Assembly: GCA_017979445.1 (NCBI GenBank)
Contig: CM030709.1
Coordinates: 5,498,001-5,562,000, forward strand
Length of the DNA stretch: 64,000 nt
Direction: 5' to 3'
Source of the DNA: Akebia trifoliata
Taxonomy: Eukaryota > Streptophyta > Magnoliopsida > Ranunculales > Lardizabalaceae
Under the pieces are notes generated by a model that did not search any database, was not told the origin of the DNA, and worked only from the letters and a program-made list of their open reading frames with translations. Positions within the stretch are counted from its first letter, which is position 1; each line of letters starts with the position of its first letter. Shown here in pieces: positions 1-12,100 of this stretch. Made by a program: the position numbers and the translations under genes.

Positions 1-36
1 AACATTGATGAGCTTCAAAACTTGGATGTGCTTCAG

Positions 37-1507
37 GCTACACCGTTTCTAGCAGGACTTGCCATAGCTACTGCTGCTCTTGCTGGAAGATATGGAATCC
101 AAGCTTGGCAAGCATTCAAGCAACGACCACCTACACCTCGGATCCGCAAGTTTTATGAAGGCGGTTTCCAGCCTAAGATGACAAAAAGGGAGGCTGCTCT
201 TATTCTTGGTGTTAGGTAACCCTGAAATTACATGAAAATGGAGTGCAATATGAACATTTTATTTCTTTGATATTTTCTACTATATTGTTGGAGGATTGAT
301 AATAAAAAACACGATTTTTCTGGATCATGCATGTCCACTATGTAGGATATTTTCCTTTAACCTATTTGTGTAGCTACGATGTTAGAAACTACTCTACAGA
401 TAATACAAAGGGAAACAAAAGAAAAGGAATTCTTGGTGGCAAATATAATTCAATAGTACTCTACATAGGTTAGGACGACTTCATCAGCTGCAGCCATTCC
501 AGTTCTATACGGAGTCTATGGTCGACTGTCAACATATATCGCGTTCAAGGGTCATATACAAAACTAAACATTGTGTCAAACATTTTTCAATATATGGGTT
601 AGAAGTTTTGGAATGGGCTGATTTTTTATGACTCAGGAAATGACATGAGATCTTGAACATATGGATAGTGTGTGTGGAGGGGAGGAAAGACAATAAAGTT
701 AAAGAGGTAAAGAGGAAAGACAATAAAGTGAGATAGTGTGGATCCCGCTTCACTGGAGTGGGACGTTTATACCCCACAACTGTACTTGGAGTGGGATCCA
801 CCGTTATGTTTTATTATTGACACTTCCTATTTTTCCGGCTCCGTATATCATGAAACTACTGCTGCTGCTTTTGGATAGCTCTATTCTTATCCAAATTTAT
901 GCCTGGTGCAAAGACGTGCCTGAGCTTTTTTATTGGGCAATGTTCGTGTAAAAAACTTGGAAATTATGAGTATTTGGTTGACAATAGGGGAAGGTCCATT
1001 TATTGGAAGATGACGATTTTCCAGATGGTATGATTTTTGGCTATAGGCATATAAAAGGTTCTCCGTGATTGATGCATTGATCGTGCAATGTGAGTGACCT
1101 TGTGTTCAGGATTCATGTTCTATATTTTTCAAAGTCACAAAATACGTGCTTTATTTTCTGGTTGTGGATGAATTATTCCACCTTTTTCTTGGCTTGTATT
1201 TGTTTTTTTTCTTCTTCTTCTTGCTAGTCCAGTTTCGGATCAAGCTTTGTTACCACAAACACATCCAAGCATTCATTTTGCACTCCAAGGGAATAATACT
1301 TGTATCTCTAGTTTTATACCTTCTTCACTATAAGTTGTTCTGTTTAATAGGGAAAATGCAACTCCTGACAAGGTTAAGGAAGCACACAGAAGGGTGATGG
1401 TTGCAAATCATCCAGATGCCGGGGGCAGTCATTACCTTGCTTCCAAAATTAATGAAGCAAAAGATGTGATGCTTGGGAAGGCAAAAGATGGTGGCTCTGC
1501 ATTTTGA
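37..1507 (+). CDS. TIM14: TIM14/PAM18-type J-domain protein, 5' end outside window
   Basis: J-protein of the mitochondrial inner membrane import motor (PAM), which stimulates ATP hydrolysis by matrix Hsp70 during preprotein import. Visible exons are 37-215 and 1351-1507, joined in phase across a GT-AG intron (donor after GTTAG, acceptor TTTAATAG). The first visible residues ATPFLAG follow a TTTCAG-like acceptor (CTTCAG at 31-36) in phase 0, so I infer that the initiator ATG sits on an upstream exon beyond the window. The joined protein with that Met would be 112 residues, the length I recall for Arabidopsis TIM14-1. It has an N-terminal membrane segment (LAGLAIATAALAG), the conserved GRYGIQAWQAFK stretch, KFYEGGFQP, and a J-like domain with the HPD motif (ANHPDAGGS) and a C-terminal KINEAKDVMLGK. 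The in-frame TTG at 22 is not a plausible plant start. Family assignment is very secure; the start is inferred. Confidence 0.93.
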
Positions 1508-3206
1508 GACCCTGCAAAGTTCCTTTGACAAAGCGTTGGTAGGTGACCTTGAAGAGTGATGCACCCTCACTATTCTGCCTCTTCTTTCCAAAAACCACAT
1601 TGTGGAGAACCCACCTCCCTCGTTCCAAACGTTGGGGATGTTTTATTAAGAGAGTTGCTATTGCCACACCAATTTTTTTTACTAACGCCACACCAACTGT
1701 GTGCAGTGTTTTTGGTGTGGCAATAGTAGCTCTCTTTGTTAGCCATGGAAATTGGAAAGTAAGTTCTTTTCGTTCAATTCTTTTAGTACTCCAAAACCTT
1801 TATCGGATCGTGGGGAATGTTCAAGTTTGTGTTGTATGTTGGTGAGGGCACTACAAGCATAGCCAGAGTAATGTGCATAATCTTTTGGAGTGTCTTATGT
1901 TCTTCTTAGATCTCCCATTTATTTGGCTTGAAACATGAACCTCTTAACTAGTTGCCAAAGAACGGGCTTGTGACATTGTGCTTAATGTTGGTTATTCTGG
2001 ACAAATTTCTGCAAATAAGTTCAAATGGGTATGTAAAACGGCTTTTGAGACTTATTCCACTTAAAAACTTTTCAACGTTTCATTTGTTTAATGAACTGGA
2101 TTTCCTTAATTTAGTTATATATTCTTGATAGTTTTGACAACTGACCATTTGATTTAGTTAATTGATTTTGATTGTGTAGGTTCACCAAGAGGTGGGGCAC
2201 AGGTTTATAGGTCAGTGGTTCCAAATATTTTCCCACAAGATCGGTAGTGGGGCTTTCTTCATAAAAGTTGAATGAATTGGGCCTGAGCCCATAATATTAA
2301 AATGTTCAAATCAGATGACTAAAAATCACAATCAAGACGTAATTTTGTGGGGTTGGGTCGCTGAGAAGTACCATGTTGATAAATTGTCCCGAACTAAGAT
2401 GACGATGTTAAGATGGATGAGTGGAGAGCTTAAGCCTAGTGACAAAAATCTACAAAAGCATCGTGATTAAATCATGATTTTAATAGTTGTCGATTAAATC
2501 ACAATTTTTTCAAAAATTCATGAAGCTTTTGAAAAAATCTCTGATTTTAATCATGACTTAATGTCAATTTTTTTTTTGAAAAAAAAAATAAAAACCATAG
2601 ATTAGTTTTTCTTTTAGCATTTTTAAATGTTATTTTATCATTTAATATACGGAATGCATATCTTTAATATTTTTTATACCTAAAAAATTATTTTTATTTT
2701 TTTAATTTATCTGATGTTTTCCTGACTTTTTCCACTTTTGCCGACTTTTTTCAAATGTTTCTCTTTTCGAATTATTTCCAAACCCTGACTTTGTCACTAT
2801 GAATCTAAGAGAGAAAATTAGAAATAAACACATTTGAGTAATAATTTTAATAGGTCATAGATTAAGAGAAAATTGACTAAAATGATTTGGGCATATTCAG
2901 CAAAATCTTTCTCCAAAAGTCAAAATCCTAAATCATCGTGCCATTAATCCATGATGAATTATTTGAAATCTGTTTGAGTTGACCAACTAATTCAATGTTC
3001 CACAAAATATGAGACTGAATTGTGGATTATTAGTTGGCCTGAATAGATTGGGTAAAACCTGTGTATAAATATGAGGGAAAAGAAAGTAACGCAGATATAC
3101 TTCTCTCTCCCAGTTCTCTTTCAAATGAAAAAACCCAAAACATTAAACCTATCTACATCTTCTTCAGAATCAGAACAATTAGAAAATCTAAGAAAAAGTT
3201 GACTAA
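1508..3206. other. Intergenic: TIM14 3' flank and A/T-rich spacer
   Basis: No coding exon recognised. The first few hundred bases are probably the TIM14 3' UTR and contain a MITE (1647-1737). From about 2440 to 2560 there are repeated and inverted versions of a TGATTAAATCATGA-like sequence. The rest is A/T-rich without recognisable content. Confidence 0.6.
1647..1737. mobile_element. MITE, CACACCAA family, copy A
   Basis: Terminal inverted repeat: AGAGAGTTGCTATTGCCACA on the left pairs with TGTGGCAATAGTAGCTCTCT on the right. An internal GCCACACCAACTGTGTGCA motif recurs in the other copies at 5378, 23957 and 38777. About 90 bp, lying 140 bp after the TIM14 stop, hence probably transcribed in its 3' UTR. 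Confidence 0.8.
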
Positions 3207-4302
3207 GGTGGTGTTTGTTTGCACTATTTTTCAGTGCTTATTGCTGAAAAAAATTAAATTCAGCACTTTTGTCAAAATAGCGCGTTTGTTTACTCGTGCT
3301 TATTGCTGAAAATAAGTGAAAAAAATTCAGCACTATTTTGATGCTGAAAAAAAGTGCTGAAGCGGTAAGCACTTCGCTTTTTCAACACGGACAAGTATGC
3401 CCTTTGTTTTTTTGAGCATGGACAATTATGCCCTTATTCTTAAAAGGATATTACCTCTTATATCCCATGGATAAGTATATAGACACCCCACAAATTAATA
3501 AACCCACACCATAGTTAAATTATTTTGTCTTATATGGGTTAAAATTTTTGGAATGAGTTGATTTTTGGTGAGGATGATCTCTACAATGAGGAGATCATTC
3601 TCACAAAAAATCAGCACATCTTGAAACTTTTAACCCTATCAAAACAAGTTCAAGAATAGTAAATTGTCCATTTTTTTTTTTTTTGAAAACTATTTTTAAC
3701 GAGTTAGAAGTTTCAAAATAAACTGATTTTTGGTGAGAATGATCTCTAGACCATATAAATTATCCTCACTAAAAATTTGGTCATTCCAAAAATTTTAATC
3801 TATATAAAACAAAACAAAAAATGGCTATAGTGTGGGTTGTCCTTATTAATTCATAGGGTGCTTTTATAATTACACATCCTTCATTTCCATCGAAAATTAT
3901 TCATAAAAAATTAAGTTCTTTTTAAAGTTGATTTCAAATTTTGGTGACTTGTATGACATTATTATTTTTAATTTGAAATTTGTGGGCTTTTATAAATAGA
4001 AATTATTATTTCTAAATTGAAGATTTGAGTATTATTTATTATTTAAAAATAAATTGTATTTTAATTTTATAAGAAATAATATATTTTATTGTGTTTGATA
4101 ATAAATAAGCATTTAAAACATGTAAACAATGTATAATATGATTGTAAGGGTAACAAAGACAATTTATCAGTTTCAGCAATGTGTAACAAACATGATTCAA
4201 CATCTAAACAAACAACTTTTTTAGCACTTAAATTCAGCGCTTATAAGTTTCAGTGCTTAATGCTATTCAGCACTTATTTTTTTCAGTTTAACAAACAGCA
4301 CC
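3207..4302. mobile_element. Non-autonomous PIF/Harbinger-like DNA transposon, 1.1 kb
   Basis: Left end GGTGGTGTTTGTTTGCAC, right end (reverse complement) GGTGCTGTTTGTTAAACTG, followed on both sides by CAGTGCTTATT/AATAAGTGCTGAA-type subterminal repeats. The element is flanked by TAA at 3204-3206 and 4303-4305, the 3-bp target duplication expected of PIF/Harbinger elements. The interior has no transposase reading frame. Two other TAA/TTA-flanked elements with GTTTGTTA- or GTTTGGTAAC-containing ends lie at 20234 and 52472. Confidence 0.75.
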
Positions 4303-4427
4303 TAAGATAAATCTCTTTCAATCCAGCTTAGGAAATATGTATTTAATTTGCTTCTCATTCTACTTCTGTTTTTCCTTCAGATAAATTATTATAGTTTGTT
4401 TATAGTTTGTGTAATGTAGAGAACGTA

Positions 4428-4508
4428 GTCAAGATGGCCCAGTTGGTCTAAGGCGCCAGTTTCAGGTACTGGTCCGAAAGGGCATGGGTTCGAATCCCAT
4501 TCTTGACA
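4428..4508 (+). tRNA. tRNA-Leu (anticodon CAG)
   Basis: Acceptor stem GTCAAGA/TCTTGAC plus discriminator A; D-arm GCC..GGC with AGTTGGTC loop; anticodon stem CCAGT/ACTGG enclosing loop TTCAGGT (anticodon CAG, reads CUG); long type II variable region; T-arm ATGGG-TTCGAAT-CCCAT. A box TGGCCCAGTTGG and B box GGTTCGAATCC are intact, and TTTCTTTT at about 4517 can terminate RNA polymerase III. CCA is not encoded. No intron is needed for the fold. Confidence 0.96.
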
Positions 4509-4654
4509 TTAAAATTTCTTTTGTTAATTGAAATATACTAATTGCTATTGAATATACATATATATTTTATTATTTTTTCTTTCTTAATACTAGACCCACA
4601 TTATATTCATGAGTGGTCTCCACTGTGATATCAAAAAAAAGGGAAACGGCTTTG

Positions 4655-4790
4655 CATCCTTTGTATTACACGTGGCATTTTTAAGGAGGTATTCTTAATA
4701 TTAATGAAAATATAGGAGCATAAAATAAATACAAAATATCACGTGTCTTGTAACGAAGAGGGCTCCTTCAAAATTTTGAAGCGTGCTGAC
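4655..4790. repeat. Partial MITE, family of 63129-63289
   Basis: The stretch with GAAGAGGGCTCC then TTCAAAATTTTGAAGCG matches the right arm of the complete element at 63129-63289. The left arm is only weakly recognisable (TTACACGTGGCA), so this copy is decayed. Confidence 0.5.
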
Positions 4791-5196
4791 TGCCGACTTA
4801 AAAAAATAGGTAATCTCATTGAAAGCAATTGGTGATGATATTATTTACTTAGGCCAACTTCCACCATCATCAAATTATTGATCTCATTAATGATAGGTGT
4901 ACAAAAAGAATAAAAATAAGGCTGACTCAACTATAACTTGCATTAACCCATTTCTAACTTCTAAGCACTTATTTGAATATTTTTGAGCTTTGGCAGACCG
5001 CAAGTGCCATCCCACCCGACATGTGTATAAGAATTAAATAGTCACCTTTTTTGTGGAAGAACATGTAGAGATTCAAAGTCATGACTTGGGAAACAAACTC
5101 AATTAGTTTTGGATGGGTTGTTATATCATAAATTATGATAAGTGTAATGATTTTTTAACACCCCCCCTCTAACAACTGCCCCCCTTCACAAAACTT

Positions 5197-5265
5197 TAGA
5201 TCATTTGCATTGGGATACGCATAATCACAAATATTTTTCTTGTGTATCCTGAGGCAAATGATCTA
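5197..5265. repeat. Short foldback, TAGATCATTTGC arms
   Basis: TAGATCATTTGC (5197) pairs with GCAAATGATCTA (ending 5265); inside, GGGATACGCATAATCACAAA and TTGTGTATCCT also pair. The core resembles the GGATACACAAATGCAAAT core of the 54884-55081 foldback. Confidence 0.6.
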
Positions 5266-5377
5266 CGATTATGTGATGGGGGCGTAGGGTTGTGTGTCAG
5301 TCATATTATCATGACTCTTATGATCAACATATAACATTGAAGTTATTGAGGCACACCAATAGATGAATGTGTTATTT

Positions 5378-5506
5378 AAGAGACTTGATATTGCCACACC
5401 AACACTTGCTAATGCCCCACCAATTCTTATGTAAATCACCAAAGAATTGCACATAGTTGGTATGGAATAGTAAAAAAAAAAGTTGGGCGTGACAATAGCA
5501 TCTCTA
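5378..5506. mobile_element. MITE, CACACCAA family, copy B
   Basis: AAGAGACTTGATATTGCCAC at the left pairs with GTGACAATAGCATCTCT at the right. Internal CACCAAAGAATTGCACA matches the interior of copies C and E. Length about 130 bp. Confidence 0.7.
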
Positions 5507-5635
5507 TTATTTAAACATATGCTTCCATTTTTATTTTTATTTTGGGTGATTGTTTGAGACGTCTCGTGTTTTAAAATTTGATGACATATCTCTTGATCTC
5601 ATTCTTCTAAAAGAGCAAAGGTGGATTCATAGTGG

Positions 5636-5840
5636 GGGCACTTGCCTCTCACAAGAATTTTTAAAGTCTATCGATTAGTGAGTTGTTACAACATATAAAA
5701 AAAAAATATGCCACTACAGACCCCACAAAAATCTTAGTTGACCCCCTCCCCCTCCAAATTATTATTTTTTTCACTCTTAAGTGTCCCTTACAAAAATTTC
5801 TCTTCTCTTGGTTGCCCCCGCATGAGCAAAATCCTGGCTC
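5636..5840. repeat. Dispersed repeat, related to 51562-51716
   Basis: Shares with 51562-51716 the ordered motifs GGCACTTGCC(T/C)CTCACAAGAA, ACAACATATAAA, TGCCACTA, TTTACACTCTTAA-like and TTGCCCCC. The two copies are degenerate; the element class is unknown and no coding capacity is seen. Confidence 0.55.
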
Positions 5841-6552
5841 TGATCCTACTTCCCCCCCAGTTGGGGTGAAAGATTCAGACAATTGTCTATGCTTTGGCAT
5901 TCACCCTAACGATCAAAGTTAAATCTCACATTAGAGATGACTATCCAAGATCAGAATTACCGCACAATCAAGGAACAACAAGAACCACATAAAAGAAAAA
6001 ACATACCAAAATTTTCATGGAGTTTGTATATCAAATCTTCACTAATGTTCTCAGGCATGAGTCAATTTGTTTAATCAAATCATTTAAAAAACAAAATGAA
6101 AAAATTTCGTCCCCCATTCATTTGGTACCTTGCTTTTATTCATAGACTTTTAATTTCCCTAGTTATATCATTTTGTTGTTTGGGAGTATTATTCTACTCA
6201 GTCGTATTACTCTTTTGCATGCTAAGACAGGTGTCGATTGAGTTGAATTTCATTCATTAATCGTTAACTATTGTATTGTTGAATAATGTTATACTTTTCT
6301 TGAAAATCAAAATTTATTGTGCATGTGGGATTTCAAAATTCAAAACCGAGTAATCTTTCTTTTGGAGATGGAATGTCGGTTGACACAGAACCTAATAGTT
6401 TCCTGAATTTGGATTGGACTGCCTACTTTTACGAATTATAATTATCCCTTATATGCTAGTTGGGGGCCTCTTTACTTGTCTAATGTAACTTGTATGTCGA
6501 GGTTTTACTTATGTGGAATAAGTTAAATTTTACTCTAATCACAATTTCTTAG

Positions 6553-6680
6553 CATTAGTTTGAGTAAAAAACGAAAAAGCAAAAAGACAAAATCGCACAC
6601 AAGGATTTGCATGGTATAGTAGTTTGCCTATGTCCACGGAACATAACAAGAATAATTACTATTTTCTCATACGTTTTACA
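6553..6680. mobile_element. LTR-retrotransposon remnant (Copia-LTR-like motif)
   Basis: Contains ACACAAGGATTTGCATGG then TTTGCCTATGTCCACGG. A near-identical motif pair occurs at about 56020-56080 and in weaker form at 46020-46090. In my experience this pair is common in plant Copia-type LTRs. Ends are not defined. Confidence 0.45.
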
Positions 6681-7699
6681 ATCTTAAAAATCTCTATTTA
6701 TAAAATTAAGAGTTACTAAAAATACATAAATCTCCCCTAAAATAAGAAATCCTCAAAAGTACAAATTCTTTAAGAAAATATTACCCGATTGCTATTTTTA
6801 TATCCCTAAAAAAATTGGCTTAAGGGGCACTGTCCCCTACACCCTTCAACTCTGTATAATGAAACAGAATACAAGACATCTCACACAACATAGTTTCAAT
6901 AGAAAAATTCGGTCCGACATGATTGAGATCAATTCTTACTTGTACTCTCAGCGTCACTTAAGTTAATAATAAATGCTGGTGACACGTAATATCTCCGTGG
7001 TGTATCAAATATGACTAATGATTTTTGAACTCAACTTGACAACCGGACTCAAACCTCACCGACGTGCGCAAAGAATTGTAGATTTTTTCACTCGGGATAC
7101 ACAATTGCAACTGTCAAGTCAATTACGTATCCCGAGAGGCAGAATTTATAGTTGTGTTTGTCTATGCCACGTCAATGAGTTTTTGAATTTTCCTGTCAAG
7201 TTGAATTGAAAAATCAGGACTCATCAAATATCAATGCCTTGCCATAATGACTGATGCTCTCTTTCAACGTCTTTGAATGCTTTAACGGTTCAGAGGCCCG
7301 ATTTTTCATTCAAAAAAGAGAGGGTGATTTCAACCCTTTTATCTTTTGGTGAATATTTTAATTATCCTGTGTGACTTTCGTCCATTTTGAGATGCTTACG
7401 TAAAATGATCTTTAATGCTCTCAATCACGTTTAGCTAAAACCCTTTTTCTCCTTTAAAATAGTGATATTTATCTTTATTAAGGTAAAAAGAAAAAATTCA
7501 CCCTTTTCTTTACTATTTTGTCTTTTTCAACCTTCAAACCTTCCCAATAAGATTCCAACTTTGAAAACATAGTGGAAGGCAATATATTTTTGGATTAGAA
7601 AAGTTTAGAGTTTTAGACAAATAAATGATTTGAGGATCAGGTAAAAGGTGGTGAATTGAAGATAGAGATGGATGGGTTAAACTTAAGAGTCGAGATCCC

Positions 7700-7945
7700 A
7701 TTGGGGACGTGGTGTCCCGTATCTATAGATAGATACGTTAAGTGTTTACATGACACAATTTGATTAGGAAATAAATATATTGGACTGCATAAATGACTTG
7801 GTTAAGAGCAAAAGGTGTTTTAAACATCAATTAAAGTGTGTCACGTAGACAATAGATCTATTTTATAAGAACGGGACACAGTGTTTTATAAGAATGAGAC
7901 ACAATGTTAGATCTTGAGTCTAAAACTTAATAATAATTTATCATA
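7700..7945. repeat. Dispersed repeat, family of 42560-42710
   Basis: Ordered similarity with 42560-42710: TGACACA, an ACTGCATAAATGACTTGGT / CTACATGAATGACTTGAT block, GTGTTTTAAACA, then a CACGTAGACA / CACATAGACA block, CTATTTTATA, GGGACAC and CTTGAGTCT. Both are degenerate and non-coding. GGGACAC/GTTC motifs are shared with the foldback at 44334-44462. Confidence 0.5.
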
Positions 7946-8019
7946 GTACTTGAAGAGTTTTCGAAAGGCGAAAAAAGATAGGTTTTTTTTAAAAGCTAGG
8001 TATCAGTGTAGATAACGGA

Positions 8020-8310
8020 CCGGACTCGTATCTAACCTTTTGTCCAGTCCATAGATCATGGTCTTATCCAATGATTAGTCCTGAGCCTATTGGAACATTC
8101 TCACATCACACGATCCCGTATCTAGGTTTTTGTTCAATCTATAGACCATGGTCATGTGGAACGTCATATACATCACACACGTCAAGTAAGTAAGGATGCA
8201 CTCTCACAGGTGGCCCTTGAAGAATTACTGTTCATATTATGTATCAAACTTACGACCTACAGACATTAACCACTTATCAATCTAAAATTACCATTGAGCT
8301 AATTCATCGG
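8020..8310. repeat. Dispersed repeat, also at 60597-60735
   Basis: Shares with 60597-60735: TATCTAGG(T/C)TTT, GGTC(A/T)TGT, AGTAAGTAAGGATGCACTCTC-like and TTCATATTATGTATC-like blocks. The tail here (CGACCTACAGACATTAACCAC, then ATTGAGCTAATTC) resembles text often found near plant retroelement ends, but class is not established. Confidence 0.45.
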
Positions 8311-8369
8311 AATTAAAAATATAATAATAATTAAAAGATGAAAAATACTAAAATAACATGAAATTGACA

Positions 8370-8520
8370 TTGACATCGACATCGACGGGGACATTGGTGT
8401 ACACATAACCATAAATACTTCTTATTTGTATTAAGATGTTTCTCACTCCTATCTTGATGACAACCATCGATGGTTTTGACACACGTCCACATCAACAATG
8501 TCACTCCAGCATCACACTTA
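8370..8520. repeat. MITE-like foldback, GATACGAG/CATTTATG family
   Basis: GGGGACATTGGTGTACACAT on one side and a related CACGTCCACATCAACAATGT on the other, around an ATAAATACTTCTTATTTG core. It is a degenerate member of the family listed at 34443, 35733, 51111, 53461 and 63381. Confidence 0.45.
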
Positions 8521-9159
8521 TAAGATAGGTGAAAACCGATACGGCACACTGTTAATTAAAATATTTGTGTGTCGTGTTGTCTCCGTGTTGATGATTATTC
8601 ATCAATATTTATCTAATTAATTATAATTTAATCTCTAACCATTGATATTATCAAAGAGGTTTTATTCGATGCATCTCAGCTACATCATCTCCTGTCCTCA
8701 CCTAAGGAGAACGTCGTCCTCATTATGGAAGTTGAAAAAGGATAACGATAACGGATAACCTCTCTGTTTTCGATACATCCTTCATCCGTTACTTTTTTAT
8801 CTGTTACCTCATCTCCGCCATTTTTATCAGAAATATATTCGAAGCTTAATTCACCTCTAAATTTAGCAGGTATTTTATCGAAAAACTCTGCAGAAACTAT
8901 CAAATTTCAATCCTTATTGAAATCTCATGTTCATGCATGGTGGAGATTTAGATTCTGAATCCTTAACATTTGGATTTCTCAATTTCAGAATCGGATTCTT
9001 GTATTGCTTTTTACAGCAGATCTTTCGGATTTAGAGTTTGTAGGGATTTCGATTTAAAACCTTAAGTTTCCATTGTTTTTCGATGGTGTTCTGGTTCTCC
9101 TAATAATTCTTCTCTTGTATAAGTTTCGAATCCAGTGCCGCTTAATCTAGGTTTTGGTA

Positions 9160-12100
9160 ATGGTATCTAGCAATATTGATCCTGCAGAATCCTTCTTTAA
9201 TTCTCTTAATGGAGTTAAAGAAGTATTCTTCCCACTTCAATCTGGTATTCTACGAGCTGCGAAAGATATAGAGTTGTTGTGTTGGGAGATTCATAGAAAT
9301 AGCGTCAAGAATTTGGAATTCTGCCCTCAATCGAATATTGATGCCGAGAACCTTAGGGTTCGTAATTTTTCTGTGAAGAAACATTGTGAAGATGTGGTTT
9401 CGAATCAGAGAAAGATTGGTCCGTCGTCTAGGGTTCCTCCCAAGACATTTCTGGGAACGTTTTTTAAGGATTTGGGAAGCAATAACCCTAGAACTAAAGA
9501 GAAAAGAATTTCCAAAGAGGGATCTTGTGTTAATTGTTTTCAATTTGCAGTAACTTGGTCTCTATTGCTCAACAGTTTTGTTCAGACCTTTTCAAGTCCA
9601 TTTAAAACGAGGAAGAAGTCTTCCCAGAAGCAATGTGGCCAAGACAATATCCATTCTAATCCATTCCTGCAATCATCTTTGTCAGGATCTTCTTCCAAAG
9701 TGAGGGAGAGGGAATCCAGGAGTCAGTTTGGTTCAACATTTCAAAACAAGATCATGGAGTATAAAGAAGGAGAAATTTTATCTTTGGAACTCTTTCTAGG
9801 TTTCTTTTTCGACCAGTTTATTCAAAATCTTCAGAAATTCGACCAGAGTATCCAAAAAAGTTGTCAAAAGAGTTGTGTTGAAAACGATTCTTTATCTTAT
9901 CCTAACTTCGATCATTTGGGAGTAATCACTGGTATCTTGGAAGGAAGAAAAGTAGATGGTAATTGCTTTGTAGGAAATATTAGGTTTGCGAGAGTGGGAG
10001 GTGTGCCGTCGGGCATGGTGGGAGCGAATTCTGTTAAAGATGAAGGTGATGAACATGTATCAACGGGAAATAAGGAAGAATCGGAGAGTAGTAGTTCACC
10101 TCAAAAACTTGCAAGTGGATTGCTAAATATTCCGTTGTCGAATGTTGAGCGTTTGCGGTCCACATTATCTGCAGTTTCGTTGACTGAATTGATAGATCTT
10201 GTATCTCAGTTAGGGCGTTCTGCTAAAGACTATCCTGATAAGAAGAAGCTAATCTCTGTCCAGGATTTCTTTAAATACACGGAGTCCGAAGGTATGTCAT
10301 TTTGTTTGAAATCTTTTTGACTACTATTTTATTGAAAAAATTATTACTTGTGATTTTACATTAGTTTATGTCTCATGGTAAAATTATATACTGCTTTCTG
10401 ATAGTATAACTACACAATTTGGGATTTGGTAAAATTATATATAGTGAAAAGTAGCCATTAATGAGTAAACTTGATTGGGGATTTTGTGGGGAATTTGGAA
10501 TGCTAGAAATGCCAGAATTTTTGAAGAAATCAGGCAATTAAATCATGAGTTGGTAATTTCGATTCTTGGTTTGTTATTTTATTGGTGTAAAGCCTTTGAA
10601 GAGTTCAAAGGGGTCTTCTTTAAGGATTTTTTGGCCCGGTGGAGTAATCTTTCTTCTGATTAGCTTCTTGTTTTTTCTTTCCTTTTTGTTTTGGAGTGGG
10701 TCATCTCAACCTACCCTTTTCTGTATTTCTTCCCTTAATCAATCAAATTTGTTTTATGCAACCTCCTAAGAAGATAAGTATGTATTATAAAGATAATTTT
10801 TGAAGGGGTATAATGCTGGAGGAAACAAAAAAAAAGTGAGATCTCCTGCACGATACTTTGCAACTAGTATTCCTGCTTCTCCGATAACTGGTAATTAACA
10901 TGTGCACGTTCTACCCCTGATTTTCTTGATCCCCCCTCCTTGTTTAGACTGTGTTTAGGTGTCACAGTTCTTTGAAGACATGGACATGTTCAAAGTTGTG
11001 TTCAGTTCCAACTGAAACGTTCCATAACAGAAGATCGCTATATATTTTGGAACTTAATTTATTGCAATGTTGAGTTTCAAATGTTTACTGAATCATATCC
11101 AATGCAATTTTTTATACTAGATAAGCATTTCAGAAATTTATAACTTCTACAATCTATTTAATCAAATAAAAGGTTTTTTTCGAACATTATAGATGCAATG
11201 TTTCGAGGTACCTATATTTGTTTCAGAATGTTTTGGAACATTTAATTTCAAACTTTCATTTTAAACACTTAAAAAAACAGTTTTATGTATTTATCTATAA
11301 ATAAAACTATTTTTTGTTGATTTAAAATCAATGTTTCTAAAGGTTTTGGTTCCATTTTGCTTTTTTGAAAATACACGACAATGGAACATAACTAGATTTT
11401 TAAACCTTGGTCGTGGATACATTTAGGTTAGAAGTATGCATTTTCTAGATTGAGTGATTGGGATGTAACAACCCAAGGAGATGCTGCTACGACCGATTGC
11501 CAAAAAAAAAAAAAAAAAGATGCTGTCTATGACAATAGTTGCTTTGATACTTCCTATCTCCCTTCTCTAGGATGATTCCTAATCATTTTACATCAGGACG
11601 TCCTCGTTTTTTTTTCCTCTCTGATTTATTTTTTCATGTATTTCAACTGCTTACTATCTTCTACATAATTGGAATTCTGTTATAAATCTGTGATTATAAC
11701 AGAATCCCATAGTTCTACTCCTACTTGTTTACAGCTTGTACCATGTATTATGGGCGATCAGTTAGCTAATTCTTGTCATATTCTTTTGCTTGCATGGTTT
11801 GCACAGTGATTAATTCTCATTTTAAAGCAGCCATATGTGCTTACAGGAAGGCGCTTCTTCGAAGAGCTGGATAAGGACGGTGATGGCGAGGTAACTCTGG
11901 AAGATCTTGAACTTGAAATGAAAAAGAGAAGATTGCCACAAAAATATGCTCGTGAATTTATGCGCCGCACTAGAAGTCACTTATTTTCAAAATCATTTGG
12001 ATGGAAACAATTCTTATCCTTGATGGAACAAAAAGAACCCACCATTCTTCGAGCTTATACTACTCTTTGTTTGAGCAAGTCTGGGACGCTGCAAAAAAGT

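Larger units (their letters stand above)
4509..9159. other. Intergenic, repeat-rich
   Basis: No gene recognised between the tRNA and the SAMTL-like gene. It holds several MITE and repeat fragments listed separately (4655-4790, 5197-5265, 5378-5506, 5636-5840, 6553-6680, 7700-7945, 8020-8310, 8370-8520). The last few hundred bases before 9160 must contain the promoter and 5' UTR of the downstream gene, but I see no clear TATA box. Confidence 0.6.

Noticed and set aside
22..36. In-frame TTG at 22 as TIM14 start
   Set aside because: TTG is not a normal plant start; a phase-0 splice acceptor (CTTCAG) precedes ATPFLAG, exactly where homologues begin with M-ATP.
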